Origin: Morella rubra
Lineage: Eukaryota > Streptophyta > Magnoliopsida > Fagales > Myricaceae
NCBI GenBank assembly: GCA_003952965.2
Contig: CM025855.1
Location: forward strand, 32,746,862-32,810,861
Length of the DNA: 64,000 nucleotides
Direction of reading: 5' to 3'
Shown: positions 39,933-52,149 of the stretch, piece by piece
Position numbering within the stretch: position 1 is the first letter of the stretch
Layout of the letters: every line of letters begins with the position of its first letter
Made by a program: the position numbers and the translations under genes
Notes under the pieces: generated by a model
Database searches by the model: none
What the model saw: only the letters and a program-made list of their open reading frames with translations
Told to the model about the DNA's origin: nothing

Positions 39933-42900
39933 ATGAAAGCTCTCCTCAATCCAGAGCACTCTCTCTCATCGATCTCTCCAATCCACGCCAACAGACCTCG
40001 CAATTTCCTGCGTTCGCAAACCTCTCTTCCATTTTTCTTTGAGTATGGCGATGGGAGGATTGGGCGAAAACCATGTTTGACCTTGAAGGCCGCACTGGAT
40101 GCATCTATCATCGACCAGTTAGGGCTTCCGGAATCCGATATTCGGAACCCAGCGGTTTCATCCTCGTATCGTAGTTCGATGTTCCCGAAGCCGAATCAGA
40201 CGGTGCTTGATGCCCAAGCTAGGGTTTGCACCGGGCCCACGCAGACCAGGCCTCTCGGTGAGGACCAGGCGTATAAGGTCTTGGACACCATCTTAAGATC
40301 AGGTGAAACTTTGTTGAGTTACGTTTTAATCTATGCATGCAATTTTGTATTACAAATTCATTGCCTAGAAAAGACTTTGTTTTCGGAAGTCTGATAGAGT
40401 TTCCTGTTTCTCTTTGCTAGTATTGCTTGAACTCAACTCAATTATTCTCTTACCCGTAACATTAACACTACAACTCAGCATCTTGGACTCACCGTCTTGA
40501 AGTTCATTTCAAAAGCAAAATATCCCTCTATCTGGCTTAGAGATCTCGGGCATATCAATCCATGTGTCCGAGATCTCTAAGCCGTAGCTCTTAAATTCTG
40601 TGCATAGTCATGTTGTTACCTGGCTTTTTATCAGACCTAAAGGTGGTTTTGCTTTGTTTTGTGCATAAGGTTAGCTAAAGGAGAACTCAAAGGTGAAGAT
40701 GATGTTTCCAAAGCCCAGCTTGGGGCTTTTTTTGCAGCAATGACGATCCGTGCAAATGCCTTTCCAGAAGCAACCCAATGGAGTGAAGGGGAAAGGCGGG
40801 CAATCAACATGTTCTGGCCGCTTCTGGTTCGAGCTCTGCCACAAGATGTCATCTTCATTGCCGATCCTGAAGGCTCTATTATGGGTTTAGGGAGTTCTAT
40901 TGGGCCCAGCTATGTTGGCACTAGTTCTAATGAAATGAGATTGGTTGGTGCGCTGAGGGAAGTCTTGGCTGGAGGTCATCTTGGATATGAGGAAGTTCAA
41001 GGTGTTTTAAGAGATGTTCTTCCACTGAAAGTAGACAATGTGGAATCATCAGGAGTAAGTGAGTCATTGCTTTCGGCCTTTTTAATAGGTCAACGTATGA
41101 ACAGGGAAACAGATCGTGAGTTAAAGGCATACTGCCTTGCGTTCGATGACGAACTTGGTATATGTTTTATTTTCTTTACTCAGTTTATGCTGGCCTAGTG
41201 AATAATTTAGCATTCTGATGCAAAGTATGTGATTTCGTCTGATTAGTTTATCCTTGTAATTATCATCAGGTCCTCCTCCTACTGCTGATGTTAGATCATT
41301 GACTCATTATGGTGAACCTTATGATGGTAACACACGCTACTTCAGGAGCACACTATTTGTTGCTGCTGTTAGAGCCTGTTATGGCGAATCTTGCTTGCTT
41401 CATGGTGTTGAATGGATGCCACCAAAGGTCAGCCCTCAGCTTATGTGGATGTTATTCTCCTTATTCTGTTAAGTGTTTTCAGAGTAGTGTTGATGTTGCC
41501 AGAGATGTATTTCAGTTTTTAAAGGAAAATTCCATTTGCAAGTAAATCAGACGAGTAAAAGTATCCTTGATTTTACTGCTTTACCTTTTCTATCCCTGCA
41601 ATAAAAAATGCCGCCTTCCAAGCAAATTTTCTTTGGACTTATAAATTGAATTCTTGGCTGACCACGGCGGCCAAATTCATTATCTTCATGTTGTATTTTG
41701 TTTTTAACTTTTGATACTTCCGCCATGTGTCATTTTAATGCTCGTCTTTGTTCAGGGGGGCATAACAGAAGAACAAATGCTGAAGTTTATGGGAGCGAAT
41801 ACAAGCTTATCCCCATTGCAGGCAAAAGATATTCTTGAGGTCTCTGTGGTCCACCAAAACTATTTTGCATGCTATCACTGCATTTTTTTGTCATTTCATT
41901 TTTTAAATTTCCTTATTTTTGGGTTTGAACTTCCAACGATGTTATTTCAGGATGAGGAGGTTGGTTTTGCTTACCTGAGCCAACGTGAAGCTTGCCCTTC
42001 TTTGTATGAAGTCTAACCAAATACTTCTGTTTCAAGCCTCTCTTTGCTATTTTTTGTGGTTCAAAACATATCCTCCATACGCTTCTTTCTGTGCAAAGAG
42101 AAAAGGAGAACGCTAAATTTAGCATGAAATGTCAAGTGAAGAAATGGGATGGGTTGGGTTCCCCATGTCTAAACTTCAGAGATATCATTGGAATACCATC
42201 TTAGTTTGAAAATGTTTCCCCTGGCTTTTCAGTCACACTGGCTTAAGGAGTTGAGATTATTGGTTCTAGATTTTAATGATCCATCTTTGTGGATGATTCA
42301 CTTAATAGCAGTAATAGACAGTTCGAGATGCTTCTCCTCTGGAAAGCACGTTACCAAACAAGTCAATCCTGTCATAAATAACACTTGCTTGTATCATCTT
42401 CTATGATTGATCAACAAAAACTCTTTTTCCTCATCTTAATGGAGCACCTTCTTTCAAATAGTTTTTTTTTCACCCTTACCCTTGAATTCGTCTTCTGAAA
42501 AATTACACTCAGTTGAAGATGAGAATGCATGACCACCTTTTGGTTCCTTTTTCTGGCCTTTCTTGTTTAGGCTATAGTCTCAGCATGTCTTGTTCCCTCG
42601 ATTTTAACCTTCGAATGTGATTATGGTTGCAATCACTCGGTGCTCTTGTAGTTAAGTTATGGCATTTGTCTTATATTGTTGATTGGTGTAAGAGGAGATT
42701 TCTTTTTATCGGGTATCACAGAAAAATTAAATATGCATAGAAAGTTAAAATATCCCTCGTCTTTTGGTGTACTCAGGTTGTACTCAAAAAACACTATTGT
42801 TGCAGATATTCATTGACTAGTTTGAGGGAGCACATAAAAAAACGCCCCCCTGTGGCAACAACAGAAAAGGTTCAGCAATTTGTGAAGGTGAACCATGACA

Positions 42901-44278
42901 CTGTTCAATTCCACTGGTGTTGGCTTTTACTGGTGGTCATTTCTTCTTGATGAATGCTTTGCTGAGTGAACATACTTAAATGAAATTTTACATATAAATC
43001 TAGATTGCTGTTCATCACAATGTACAGAAAGTTAAAATGTTCTTTATTTTGAAGTATTCTGATATTTCGTTAAGCAATCTATGTAGCTATCGTGTTGCGA
43101 AACATTCATTCTATGCCTGTGTATTTCAAACTTCTTTTGAGAATGAAATTTTGACAGCCATCGGATATAAGTCTTGAGAGATTGGCTGTTCAAAATGTAA
43201 AAGGTGTGTCGTTTTCTTGACAGGCTCGAGGGAAGGAAGCAATGGTTGCTGGATTTTATCATGATGGTTATGAGGAGCCACTCTTGATGCTTATGAAGAG
43301 AAGAGGTGTTCATTCAGGCTTGGTGGTGAAGGTGAAAACTTGCATTATCAAATGCTATTGCATCTGAGGATTTTTGAAATGTTGACTTTTAACATCTTTT
43401 CATGTTGAAAGAGAATCTTCTAGTTAAGAGAAAGCGGTGTAATTGATCTTGTAATTGATATTCTTTATGTATACTGTAATCAAAAGTTTTATGAGTCCAA
43501 ATTAACAACTTGATAAAGTCTGTTTTTGCTGTTGGTGCAGGGTGAGGAAGGGGCCCTCTCAATGACAACGAGATTACGGTCAGCACAAAATTTGAAAGGA
43601 TTTCCTGTGAACTATTGTTCGGGTTTCCGTTCAATGAGCATGGCGTCTGCTTGTGAAGTTGATGGTTTGTACCTTTTTGTTCTGTTATATTTGTTATTCT
43701 CCTTTTTTATTCACTTCAATGTTTTTGTGATTGAAGTTCCATTATAAATGTGATATCATTGATACTGAAACGTGGAAGTTTGATGTGGCAGGGGTTTCTC
43801 GTCAGAGTTTCAACCTCGAGGTTAATGCCAAGGACTATGGTTTTGAGCCTACTGATACACCAAGAACTGATAGATCGGTAGAGTTTCCTAATTCTTTTGT
43901 GCTCTTTTTCTCTTCTAGCATGGCTTTGCTTTTGATGAATATAAGTTTGCAGCTTCATTCCAAATGATAGATACTGCTTTTCTTCTCTTTCTTTGGCCAT
44001 TTTTGTTTTGACGGAGGCATGTTTTATGTCAAGCAATTTAAATTCTGCAATCTCAGGTCTCGAAGAATATCGAGCTGGGTTTAGCAGCTCTTCATGGTGA
44101 AAAGGGACCTTCATATGATAGGATTGTTTTAAATGCTGGAATTGTGGATCACTTGCTGGGATGTGATGGTGCAGAGGACATATCTGTGGCGGTGGATAGA
44201 GCCAGAGAGGCCATTGACAGTGGCAAGGCATTAAAAAAGCTATTAAATTACATAAAGATCTCTCAGAAAATGAGGTAA
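39933..44278 (+). CDS. TrpD-like (anthranilate phosphoribosyltransferase family) protein, 10 exons
   Basis: Exons: 39933-40302, 40675-41157, 41270-41427, 41756-41839, 41951-42003, 42806-42887, 43224-43331, 43541-43664, 43792-43877, 44057-44278; 589 aa. The N-terminus is rich in S, R, N and P and lacks acidic residues, suggesting a plastid transit peptide. The fold is glycosyltransferase family 3, as in anthranilate phosphoribosyltransferase of tryptophan synthesis, but the canonical GTGGDG loop is replaced by HYGEPYDGNTR, so the substrate may differ. The C-terminus has IVLNAGIVDHLLGCDGAEDISVAVDRAREAIDSGKALKKL, typical of the family. Intron 1 uses the acceptor at 40674; an alternative 5 bp earlier would create a stop. 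Matches the gene I recall as At1g70570 (about 595 aa, adjacent to the aminotransferase). The start ATG gives MKALLNPEHS; the frame upstream has no ATG. Confidence 0.9.
40534..40583. repeat. Perfect 16-bp inverted repeat (hairpin) in TrpD-like intron 1
   Basis: The arm GGCTTAGAGATCTCGG (40534-40549) is perfectly complementary to 40568-40583, with an 18-nt loop. It lies in intron 1, about 90 bp upstream of the acceptor, and each arm contains AGATCT. The transcript could fold into a stable stem. No flanking target duplication was noticed. Confidence 0.85.
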
Positions 44279-46044
44279 AGTACGCACAAATGGTGCTTGC
44301 TTCCTGCGAGATCTGTTTTTGGTAGATTAGCATCGTAATTTTCTCTGTTTTAGATATCAGAGGAACTGTGGTAAAATATGAAAGGGGACTTGACAGGCTT
44401 GTGTTGGTTTTCCCCCCCCCACCCACTTATGTTTTAAAATAGCTTGGCAGCCAGCCCCATTGTTTCATCTTCTTCCCATCAGTTAACCAAATGTTATGGA
44501 TTATTGTAGCATAAATGTCCCCTACACATTAAAAAATCTGTCTGTCAACAAGAGTTTTTTGTTCCTCTTTAATTTATTATCCTGTTGCAGTTGGAAAGTA
44601 TTATGCCTGTTTACATGTGTCTTCCTTGTTGATCGGTGCTAGCGAACAACTGCTCATGTTTTGGTAGCTTTGAAAGGGTTCGAAACTTCCACGTCTGTTC
44701 TCTTTCTTTTCGAGATTGAGTTGCTAATGAGTGGTTTCTTATTATTTAATTACTTTAACAGGCAAGTTAATTCCCTTGTGTGTTCTTAGTCACTGCATGC
44801 AGTTTTTGGATTTGATTTTGAAGGCATCTGATGGCAAATAACAACGATAACGACTTCCTAAACCATATATAGGCCAATGACTAACTCTTGAAGGAGTGGC
44901 TTTTGTACTTGGTTTTTCCAGATTAATGATTTAAAGAGTAGGTTTATGAACGACTAGGGTATTGCCAAACTCTTAAAAAAAGCAACTTTGTTTAAGAATT
45001 AGAGAGAGAAAATACTTTGAAATGACTCGTAAGTTGTAATGAATGTCAGTGAGCATCCTTTAGTAACATGTGGCCCTCGAAATATTTTTCCCCTTCTTCC
45101 AAATTAATCAATAAAAAAGAAGAAGGAAAAAATATACTTTTCATCTACTAGCTATCCCTTATTTTTCACTTTGCACCTTAAATTACTAATTTGAGAGATT
45201 GTACCTACAAGCTATCCATCCTTGACACATTGTACCTTCTGTCTATTTTTTCTGTTGAATTAAACTGAAATTGAATTTTTTTAATACAAAATGTCAATTA
45301 TGCCCTTTAAAAAAGTCAAATATATATTTAAAGGCATAATTGTAATTTTCTTTAGGGGGTCAATTTTCATTCAATTTGAAGTAAAACAAGATGGGAGGTG
45401 AAATGTGTTAGAGATTGGTAGTTGTGGGTGCAATGTCGTAAAATTTATGGTTTAAATTACAAATAATTCGTGGATGAAAAGTGTAACTTTTTTTTAAAAA
45501 AAAAAACGAATGATCCAAAGTTCTTTATAAGGTTTCACCACTTTTTTAAGAAGTAGATTCTTTTAGAGATGTTGTGTGAGTTAACCAAATATTGTACTTT
45601 TTTGGCCCTTTAATGTGTGAATCTCTTTTCCCTTCTCCAAATTAATCAAGAAAAATGAAGAACGCCCATTATCTTGAAGAACTCGTTCTATCTTAGGCGA
45701 TCAAATGAGAACATAATTCTTGTTTTCTGCTCCAATGATAACAGAATGACACTTACGAACGATGCCACAGTGAATGTACAAAGAAAGACTAACTGGTTTA
45801 GACGAGCTTAAGGAATTCTGAATTTTCAACTCCGTATCTTCTGGTCGCTTTCATCGGACTTTGGAGAAAATCGGTCGTGTGTCCGGGAGAGGGCTACATC
45901 AGTAAATACAACCAGATAAAGGTTTTAGCCCGTTGAAGTGGAGTCGTTAGCCCCTCCTACACCTACATATATGTATATTCCAAAAAGAATGAAGTGTCAT
46001 CCGTTTATTGCTACTATTCAAACTTCAAGAACAAGAGGGAAAAA
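44279..46044. other. Intergenic region between TrpD-like and PHS1 genes
   Basis: The TrpD-like 3' UTR extends into the left part. A MITE-like inverted-repeat element occupies about 45130-45498 and is bracketed by two 33-35 bp similar segments (45091-45125 and 45632-45665). The right part is the PHS1 promoter. No other gene recognised. Confidence 0.55.
45130..45498. mobile_element. MITE-like element, A(n)..ACTTTTCATC inverted termini
   Basis: The left end reads A-run, TATACTTTTCATCTACTAGC; the right end read on the minus strand is A-run, GTTACACTTTTCATCCACGAA. Subterminal TTGCACC is also shared in inverted orientation. About 370 bp, non-coding, with a mirrored internal region rich in AATTGAA. 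The termini resemble Mutator-like or hAT MITEs common in plant gene flanks, but no clean 8-9 bp target duplication is visible, so the superfamily is left open. Confidence 0.5.
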
Positions 46045-49000
46045 ATGGCGGGACCTCTGGCAGTTGTGCGGAGCAAACACGTACAGGACTCGGTGGCCGC
46101 TGTTAGCGACCAGTGGGAGGTCCAGTTCGCTCGCTTCTTCGGCTACCCTCCTCTCTCCTCTACTTGTCCCGATCTCGCTCCTCTCCCTCCCAGCTTCCGA
46201 AAACGTCGTCCTCAGGGCACGTGGGTCACTTCCTCTTCCTCCGCCTTCCTGCGACTCGTTAATGACACCTCCAACTCCGACGTCATTCTCACCGTCTGTC
46301 TCAGAGAGATGATCCTTGTGAGTCTTCCATTCTCTCTAGTGTTCTAGAAGTTTCTTCTTGTTCTGCTGCTTCTCGTGCTTTTTGGTCGTCGACTCTGTTT
46401 GGTTGCTGACCGAATCAAGAAAATAAGCAATGATTTTAATCTAATGTCTCTATATTTTCATTGCAAACTATGAATTACGAATTAATTATTAACTAGCTCA
46501 TCCAAGGTCATTGAATCCAGATTTGATCTCTTAAGCTTTTGCTCCGTCCATCTTCGATTTCGATAGGTTTATAGGTTTACGCTTCAGGATTTCCTTTTGT
46601 CGGTATTCTGCTTGTGCTTTCAATCTTTTAGATCGATTTATTTAAGAGTTACACGAATCTGTGCACCGGTTCTTTTCGTTCAAAGAACCGTTTTCACTCT
46701 CTCTCTTTCTGTTCTCGAGTTTTTTGAGGCACTGCGTTTGAGTTATCCCTTATATATAGCTGGACTGGATCTTGCAGTTAAAGAATATCTCTGAAAAAAA
46801 TTTCTATGATTTAAAGGTGGCTATAATTGAACTCTCTAAGCGCGTGGGAGTTTTATTAATTGGCAATGTTTATTAATTGGCAATGTACATTTATCTCTCT
46901 ATAAAATCGTTCTTTCTTATATTAGCAATTCAATGCTTGAAGATGAAATGGTCGACTATGATACTGTTGATGAATTCCTTTGCAATTTAATTGGTGAGAA
47001 TTCGAGGTGCCTAGTCTGCTACTCTCATCTAATAGTCTTCAGTTCAACCTCAAAGAATAGCATCCTGTGTTTCACTAATGCGTTCTTATTGTAGATTTCT
47101 ACTTTAAGAAAAATGTTCTTGTGACCTCGTCCAGTGTTTTAGAGCGTATGCTGATTATCTGTAAGCGAATGTACTACAACGTTGTGTCGAGGATTATTTC
47201 CAACAGGCAAAACAGAAGTTCTTTTGGATTGCATTTTTCTTTTGTTTTTGGTAAGGATGGTTACGTAGTTAAAATATGTTGCAGGAAGAGCACCACGTAT
47301 CCAAGTTGCATTTCTCCTGGCCTCAGGTGTCCTGCGTATCTGGATTTCCTATCAGGGGTATCAGATCAGTTTTTGTGAGGTACAGGGATCATGCAGGCGA
47401 GGCAAGTAGCTTAGTCTTTACACCTCAGTTTCGTGCATTTGATTCTGTGAATTTGTTGTCTTTGCTATCACATTCTTCGAAAAATATATTTATTGCTTAA
47501 GAAAGCTGGACTATCCAATTAGCTGCCAATAGCAACTCAATAAGCTAGCTATGCAACCATCAACACCGCCCGCCCTTCCCCCAAAACAACTTAAGTAAGG
47601 CCTTCAATAGTGGAAACCCCTTGTATCCATGCTTTAGCGTATGCACCAGTACGCCCCCCCCCCCCCCCCCCTCTCTCTTCCCCCCTCTTTCCCCCCCTTT
47701 CTTTTCCCCCAATACGCACCAGGACTTCGGAGAATCAGCTCCAACCCCCAACACTTGATTTCTCTGTGAAGAGGACAATATCCCTGAATAAGAATATTTT
47801 CAGCTGACATAACTCCGTGGCTTGTTGTGCACATACGCCAGCTCTTACTGTGAACGTGTATCCTTTTTACTGTGGATTTACCATCTACATTCAAGTGGTT
47901 TTGCTGATATATTTAGTCTTCCACAGCACATCAAATTTTAGGGTTTTCTTCTTTACTTCAAGGCCATTAAATTATTTCACCTCTTCGCAGATCCAGAAGT
48001 TTGCTTTGCGATTTTCAACAATTTATGAGACAGAGATATTCATAAATGCTTTAAAGGTAAGGTGAAATCATTACTGATTGAATTGGTCACAATAGGGAGT
48101 TCTGATACAGGTACTACATCATGAATCTTGACAGCCACATTGTAGTTTAACTGTACTCTTTACTCATGTATGCAGTGATGCTTATGTCATGTTTCTTTTT
48201 CAGGAGATCTTAAAGGATGTGACAGATATTGAACCTTTAAAAAGTGACTTTGGATCTGAAATTTTATCACAATCTGAGTTCATGTCTTCGAATCAATACG
48301 CAAATAGGTGAATGAAGGATCTAATGTTGATAGATTATTTCATCGCTTTTCTTTTCAGTCTATATACGTGCGATTGTAATGTAAATAAAGAATTCCGATC
48401 AAGATTTACTCTCAATGCAGAGCCTCTGAAGAATCAAGTCTTATGATTCCTGCTGAAACTTACACTCCTCAAATGTCACCAAGCTTGAACAATGACATTG
48501 ACAAACACCCATCTAACCATGAAAAGCAAACTGCATTTAGTCAAGATGCTGAAGGAATTGTTGCAGCATTACCCCCCAGCTTCACATCATTTCTGACCAA
48601 CTGTTGTTCTGAGGTCAACCGAGGTAAATAGGTTTCTCCGGCTGAGAGCTGGCGTAACTCTTCTGACTTCATATAATGACAGGGTTTCCTTGATTGAAAT
48701 ACGTAGGTGCAATCCAATCAACTGTTTGCAAGGAAGTTGATTTCAAATCCCAAATTGTGGTATGCTTCAGAAAATTTTGGGTCTTCCATTATTAACGCAT
48801 TTGAAAACGGGGAAAAGCGTGATGCCTATTATTATGTTTTGGAAATTGGACACACTTTTTGCTCTCCTACCAAGCGAGATCGATGCTTTCTTGTACGGCT
48901 GCTTTACTGATGCAAGGTATTTATTTGTTGCAGCGATACATGGAAGATTCTTCCTTCCAAGGTAAGTTTGTTTTTTGACCTTACTACAACTACTATGCCC

Positions 49001-49342
49001 AGGGGAGCCTGATCTGGTACCCAGGCACGATTGTTGGCCTCTCAAGCTAGCTATTAGTAGAATGGGCATGCTTGTCATGTTACACAGACTGGAGCCTGCT
49101 TATTGCTCTATATAGCTTTCTTCAACATTTTTTTTAGTCCAAATATGCATGCCACTCAGAAAGAAACCCAGAAGATTCTAATACCTGATTACTGACTAAG
49201 CACTAGTGCTTTTAGCATGATTTGTTTCATCAATCCTGTTATTCAGGATCTATTTTATTAAGGTGTCTTTCTGCTATTGCCAGATATGTTGATTAGAGTG
49301 GAGAAAGTACTTGGTGAAATGGGAGGTGATTATTTACAATAG
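46045..49342 (+). CDS. PHS1: POOR HOMOLOGOUS SYNAPSIS 1 (PHS1) meiotic protein, 8 exons
   Basis: Plant protein needed for homologous chromosome pairing in meiosis; in maize and Arabidopsis it is reported to control nuclear entry of RAD50. Exons: 46045-46317, 47285-47401, 47991-48056, 48204-48307, 48421-48623, 48707-48759, 48934-48961, 49284-49342, phases consistent, 300 aa. Recognised from WEVQFARFFGYPPLSS, GTWVTSSSSAFLRL, HHVSKLHFSWPQVSCVSGFP, GEIQKFALRFST and the ending MLIRVEKVLGEMGGDYLQ, all family landmarks. The middle (about 125-260) is low-complexity S/N/P-rich and poorly conserved. The intron after 47401 has a GC donor (GCAAGT). Start at MAGPLAVV; there is no ATG further upstream in frame. 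Intact. At1g10710 is the Arabidopsis gene from memory, next to PRS3. Confidence 0.88.
47653..47671 (+). repeat. Poly-C tract in PHS1 intron 2
   Basis: About 19 C followed by CT-rich text, within the GC-AG intron of PHS1. Length uncertain for the same reason as other homopolymers here. Confidence 0.75.
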
Positions 49343-50003
49343 TCGTATTCAGTTTCGCCTATGATGTCAGAAGAATAGTGTGCCTTTCTTCTAACTCTCC
49401 AGCCATGACATGGAGTTTGCCACAGACAGACTGATTCATTGTGATCTGACAATATTCCACAATCCTTTCTTTCGCATGATATCTTTCGAATTTATCTGTA
49501 GTGTAGATGATCAACTTTGCTTGAAAGTTGTGGTACAAAGCCAATTGGCATCTAAGCATAGTTTTCCCTGTGAATGTATGCACTGTTTCTTTGACTGCAA
49601 ATCTATTCCATGCCAATTCTTTTTGTCCTAGACAAACTGTAAATCTATTCCTTGTATTTTTTCTGTGTTCTCTATCGAATCGAAATCAATCCACGAATCA
49701 TCCACTAAAAAGAACAATAATATCCGAGGAGAAAAAACAAAAGAACAAAACCATAAAATCAACTGTAGACCCTGTCAGAGCCAGAACCTACATTGGAGAT
49801 TCAAAATTGTAGAACATTTTGGGCACAGTGAGGAGTGTTTTATCTCCTGGATCCTACGAAGACAAAGCAGATTGGCCCCACCTTTTAGCTAAATGGGCAA
49901 CCCAAAATAGTATGTTGGGGTATCTTGAAGTCAACTGTATTATCTTAGTGAAAAATGGATAAAAAGAACATTAGTCACCAGAGAATAAGAAACTCAAAAA
50001 ACA
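49343..50003. other. Convergent intergenic region between PHS1 and peroxidase
   Basis: Both neighbours end towards this 660-bp stretch, so it is expected to hold their two 3' UTRs. Short ORFs on both strands have no recognisable content. No element found. Confidence 0.6.
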
Positions 50004-51179
50004 TTAGTTAACCGCCCGACAGGTTGTCCTTATCTCCCCCTTCCTTCCAGTGAGCACATCCACCGTCCCCAGCCGAATCATGGCTTTAGGGAACTCCTTA
50101 GACCATGCTTGCAGATCAAAAGCCAATCTAGTCACAATCTTACTGGTCCTGGGATCATAGGCCATTGCCTGATCTGATTGAAGCAGTGCATTCCCATGCA
50201 ACAGATGTACATAGAATATATTGTCCAATCTGTTTGGTGATGGATGATCGAAGGCCACGGCTTGATTACCTTCAACTTGTGCAAGCAGTGACTCTCGGGG
50301 TGGGCAAACAAATGATAGATAAGTAGCATGGCGTATGTTCAGGTTGGGGTCTTGGCTATGAGTTGAGTTGAAATTATATAATCTGTAATCAAAGGAGCTG
50401 CAGTGGGAAACGCCAATTGAGTGTGCACCGAGTAGGACAACCATTTCCTCAATGGTGAATCCTTTCTTGGCAAAGATTTCGGCAATAGCATCGATGGTTA
50501 ACGATGGACCGGGGATATTACCAATTACATCAACTGCACGGGAAGAGCGACCATCACGGCGGCCGGCGGGGACGGGATAGTGGGTTAGACCGGATCTTAC
50601 TACAGCTTCCCGGCTAGCAAATGCTAGTATATCAGCACAAGATACAATTCCAGGGCATTCCTGCTCAAGCTCGGACTTGATCTCGTCAATTACTTCGAGG
50701 CCCCGGAGGGTGAAACCGTTAGCCGGTGATTCTTTCTCGACAGGTTCACCTGATGGTGTTGAGTCCAACAGAATTGAGGCATCGCAGCCCTGCATGTTCA
50801 TACGTTATCATATAATAACGATCATCGAAGACTGATTAAAAAAAACCAACAAACCGTACGTGAACGTCATGGATGCTGCATGCCTTTCTTTCGGTGATTC
50901 ACAAAACAGGAAACGACAGAGAACGACGGAAAAACTCACATTGACAAAGCAATCGTGGAAAAAGAGGCGGATGAGGCCAGCAGCATTGCCTCGATTTGTC
51001 CAGAAAGCCCTGGAAACAGCATCAGCCACAATTTGCTCTGCTAGGGGGCAAGTTTTGTCGTAAAAGCCAACGTATAAGTACTGGTTTCCGCTGCCACGCT
51101 TAGTTGCCTCCGATGGAAGGAGGGCAGAGCAGAAGATGAAGATTATCAAGACAGCTGCATGGCCTCCTTCCATCTTCAT
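50004..51179 (-). CDS. Class III secretory peroxidase, 2 exons
   Basis: Haem peroxidase of the plant secretory pathway, using H2O2 to oxidise phenolics in cell wall or vacuole. Minus-strand exons 51179-50940 and 50789-50004, 341 aa. A hydrophobic N-terminal signal peptide (residues about 8-24) is followed by the start of the mature chain. Seen: distal Arg71/His75 in [22 protein letters not shown], the conserved [14 protein letters not shown], proximal His203 in [12 protein letters not shown], and RLDNIFY, LQSDQAM and [11 protein letters not shown] at the end. Only the first of the three classic peroxidase introns is present (after FHDCFVN), so two were lost or never gained. Two ATGs start the frame (51179 and 51173); the first is listed. 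The substrate cannot be inferred. Intact. Confidence 0.92.
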
Positions 51180-52097
51180 GGCTGATGTGTTCTCAGCAAA
51201 GGCCACTGTCGAAACTCGAGATGGAGCTCTTGTAAGTATACTGTATACGTGGGACAAAACCGCGTCGTACAGAATTTCTGACAGGTATTTCGCCGGATTT
51301 CGGACAGGAATATGGTTAGATACATACGTGTCAGGTTATAGACATCCTATGTTGATTTCGCGCTTAACTTTTCGTTGTTGCCCAGCCCGCAACAGAGGGA
51401 TGAAAGGGCCAGCCGATCCAAGCTGGAGAGATTGGGACTTGGTTAGATTCTTGTTACCGACAAGAAAGAGTGGAGGTTCTTGAATTTGTTGTAACCGGCA
51501 GTTGCATTGAGGAGACTATGTTTTGTGATTTGAAGTGGCGATTGCCAATTCTTCTTTACCAAAGAAAATAACCATTTACGGTCAGAGGAAAGAGTGTGAG
51601 GTCCTCCATTGCACGCTTGAGGTTTGAATTTTTCCTGCACCAGAAAAAAAGACGAGATCGTGACCGTTAATTTGCCTCTCGTTTTGCGTTGTTGCTCTTC
51701 ACGAGTCTGGCGGCGAACCCTAAAACTTCAATGGAGCACAGCCCAGCCCGTTTCAGATAAATCTCAACCGTAATATTTTGAAATAGAATTTATCAGTTCT
51801 ATGTGGTCGTGGATAGCCTTCAAGCCATTTCTGGAAGTTCAAAGTCGCTTTCTCTACGTGAAGAAAAAAAGGAAGTCCCTTGCGCAACCCCGCAGAGGAA
51901 CTGATTTGGTGACAAAGCAGCAAACTCTCTCACAAATTCCACAAATTCCTATACGTAAATTCATAAACGTTTAAGGCAGGACAATTCTATCGAAGTGAGC
52001 GTGAGCCTACCTAACCTACAGGATATAAATTTGAGGAAGTTTATAATGCGGCGGTTACAGTCTACAACCTTCTCCTTAAATCACCCATTATATATTC

Positions 52098-52149
52098 AAG
52101 GAGCATCAAATTCGATTAAAAAAAAAAAAAAAAAGGAGCATCAAATTCG
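52098..52149. repeat. Perfect 17-bp direct repeat flanking ATT-A15
   Basis: AAGGAGCATCAAATTCG at 52098-52114 is repeated exactly at 52133-52149. Between them are only 18 bp: ATT and fifteen A. This is the cleanest case in the window of a target-site-like duplication around what is essentially a bare poly(A) tail. Confidence 0.75.

Noticed and set aside
43716-44426. 236-codon minus-strand ORF across TrpD-like exons 9-10
   Set aside because: Shadow of a conserved coding region on the other strand, covering introns as well as exons.
47560-47894. ORFs reading through the PHS1 intron poly-C tract
   Set aside because: Glycine- or proline-run peptides created by the homopolymer, inside an intron.
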